The notes below the pieces were generated by a model that saw nothing but the letters and a program-made list of their open reading frames with translations, was not told the DNA's origin and ran no database searches. From Osmia lignaria lignaria (taxonomy: Eukaryota; Arthropoda; Insecta; Hymenoptera; Megachilidae), in assembly GCF_051020975.1 (NCBI RefSeq), contig NW_027478167.1, positions 3,906,001-3,970,000 of the forward strand: 64,000 nt of DNA, written 5' to 3'. Shown here one piece after another: positions 63,791-64,000 of the stretch (its first letter is position 1; every line of letters begins with the position of its first letter). The position numbers and the translations under genes are program-made.

Positions 63791-64000
63791 ATGCAGATTT
63801 ATCTCAAGGGAAGGGGCCTGACGGACATATTTCGAGATATTTCTTCTTCTGCACAGCTAAGCTGGAAGTGGCATTTGCAGCTCGCAATAGTGCAGAGTTA
63901 TCTCAAAGAAAGGGGCCACGGTGTTTCTGTATCTCTATTATGTTGGTGCGGCTTCGGAACTTTTAAATATCTCGAAATATCTCGAAAACTACGCTTCTGA
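63791..64000 (+). repeat. Partial monomer at right window edge (15-bp deletion type)
   Basis: This is the first 210 bases of a short-type monomer with gatatttcttcttctgcac and tctcgaaatatctcg, cut by the window end inside the cttctga ending. Just upstream it has ctcttaatattttgcc where its partners have cttaacattttg. It shows the hexamer cycle continuing to the right. Confidence 0.9.

Larger units (their letters stand above)
1..64000 (+). repeat. 322-bp tandem satellite array, about 199 monomers, head to tail
   Basis: A 322-bp unit repeats without interruption across the window, always in the same orientation. Landmarks recur in order in nearly every copy: ttttgccatagctcgc, tttccgagatat, a ttatctcaaggg segment, tttcgagatatttc, a TTC-rich tract, cagctaagctgg, gcagctcgcaatagtgc, ggggccacggtg, ggtgcggcttcggaac, atatatctcga, tctgatcaaaaaatatc and gtaggaaac. 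There are 198 complete periods between 90 and 63791. Length changes are only ten 1-bp and three 15-bp losses in that span. There is no stretch of non-satellite DNA, so the array continues past both window edges. Known of such arrays: they are typical of eukaryotic heterochromatin. The chromosomal location is inferred. Confidence 0.99.
57680..64000 (+). repeat. Zone IV: 1917-bp hexamer region
   Basis: Monomers from 57703 to the window end recur in a six-monomer order with markers atgtttgtgcgg plus cttcatatatc, the 15-bp deletion, gaagtagcatttcc, tgcatagctaaac, tgcagcttcgg, and gatacatctcg. A 1-bp deletion (attttgcatagc) sits at about 57677 just before it. The series is complete at 58025-59941, repeated at 59942, and interrupted by chimeric monomers around 61.5-63.4 kb, before the first two members return at 63469 and 63791. 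Confidence 0.85.

Noticed and set aside
1..64000. CRISPR array or phage-like direct repeats
   Set aside because: Repeats are 322 bp and contiguous with no unique spacers, and no cas-like frame exists.

Overview
The whole 64 kb window is one uninterrupted head-to-tail satellite DNA array. The monomer is 322 bp and every copy lies in the same orientation. Taking a fixed point in the monomer (the ttgcag or atgcag after the second half of tttccgagatat), copies begin at 90, 412, 734 and so on to 63791. That gives 199 monomer starts and 198 complete periods. The distance 63701 bp equals 198 x 322 minus 55, and the 55 bases are fully explained by ten 1-bp deletions and three 15-bp deletions between those points. 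I see no unique sequence, transposable element, RNA gene, CRISPR array or array edge. A monomer from the homogeneous part (45483-45804) has 126 G+C of 322, about 39%.

The window suggests heterochromatin (pericentromeric, centromeric or subtelomeric) of a eukaryote from a long-read assembly. Monomer length and the style of motifs such as CGAGATAT and CTCGAGAACTACG give me a weak, memory-based impression of an insect. The sequence itself does not prove the taxon.

Layout. Zone I (1 to about 22.9 kb) is the most diverse and has long higher-order repeats (HORs). A 23-monomer 7404-bp unit is present twice (1-5349 and 7405-12753), with a six-monomer 1932-bp unit nested inside. It is followed by a 12-monomer 3862-bp unit present twice, and a third version that carries two extra monomers (4506-bp offset). 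Zone II (about 22.9-40.6 kb) has other variants, including CCATGG-bearing copies, and HORs at offsets of 6116, 2253 and 1610 bp. Zone III (about 40.6-57.7 kb) is the most homogeneous, with short-range duplications of 322, 644, 1288, 1932 and 2898 bp. Zone IV (about 57.7 kb to the end) has a 1917-bp hexamer marked by a monomer with a 15-bp in-frame deletion. Several monomers are clear chimeras of two neighbouring types, which are footprints of unequal exchange.

Most monomers contain a 74-codon open frame, but 23 of 199 copies are broken by stop codons and 3 more are shortened at the start. Broken variants have spread with their HORs, and the usual start codon is TTG. I therefore do not call any coding gene. 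The monomer itself arose partly by internal duplication: two segments 114 bp apart match at 24 of 27 positions.
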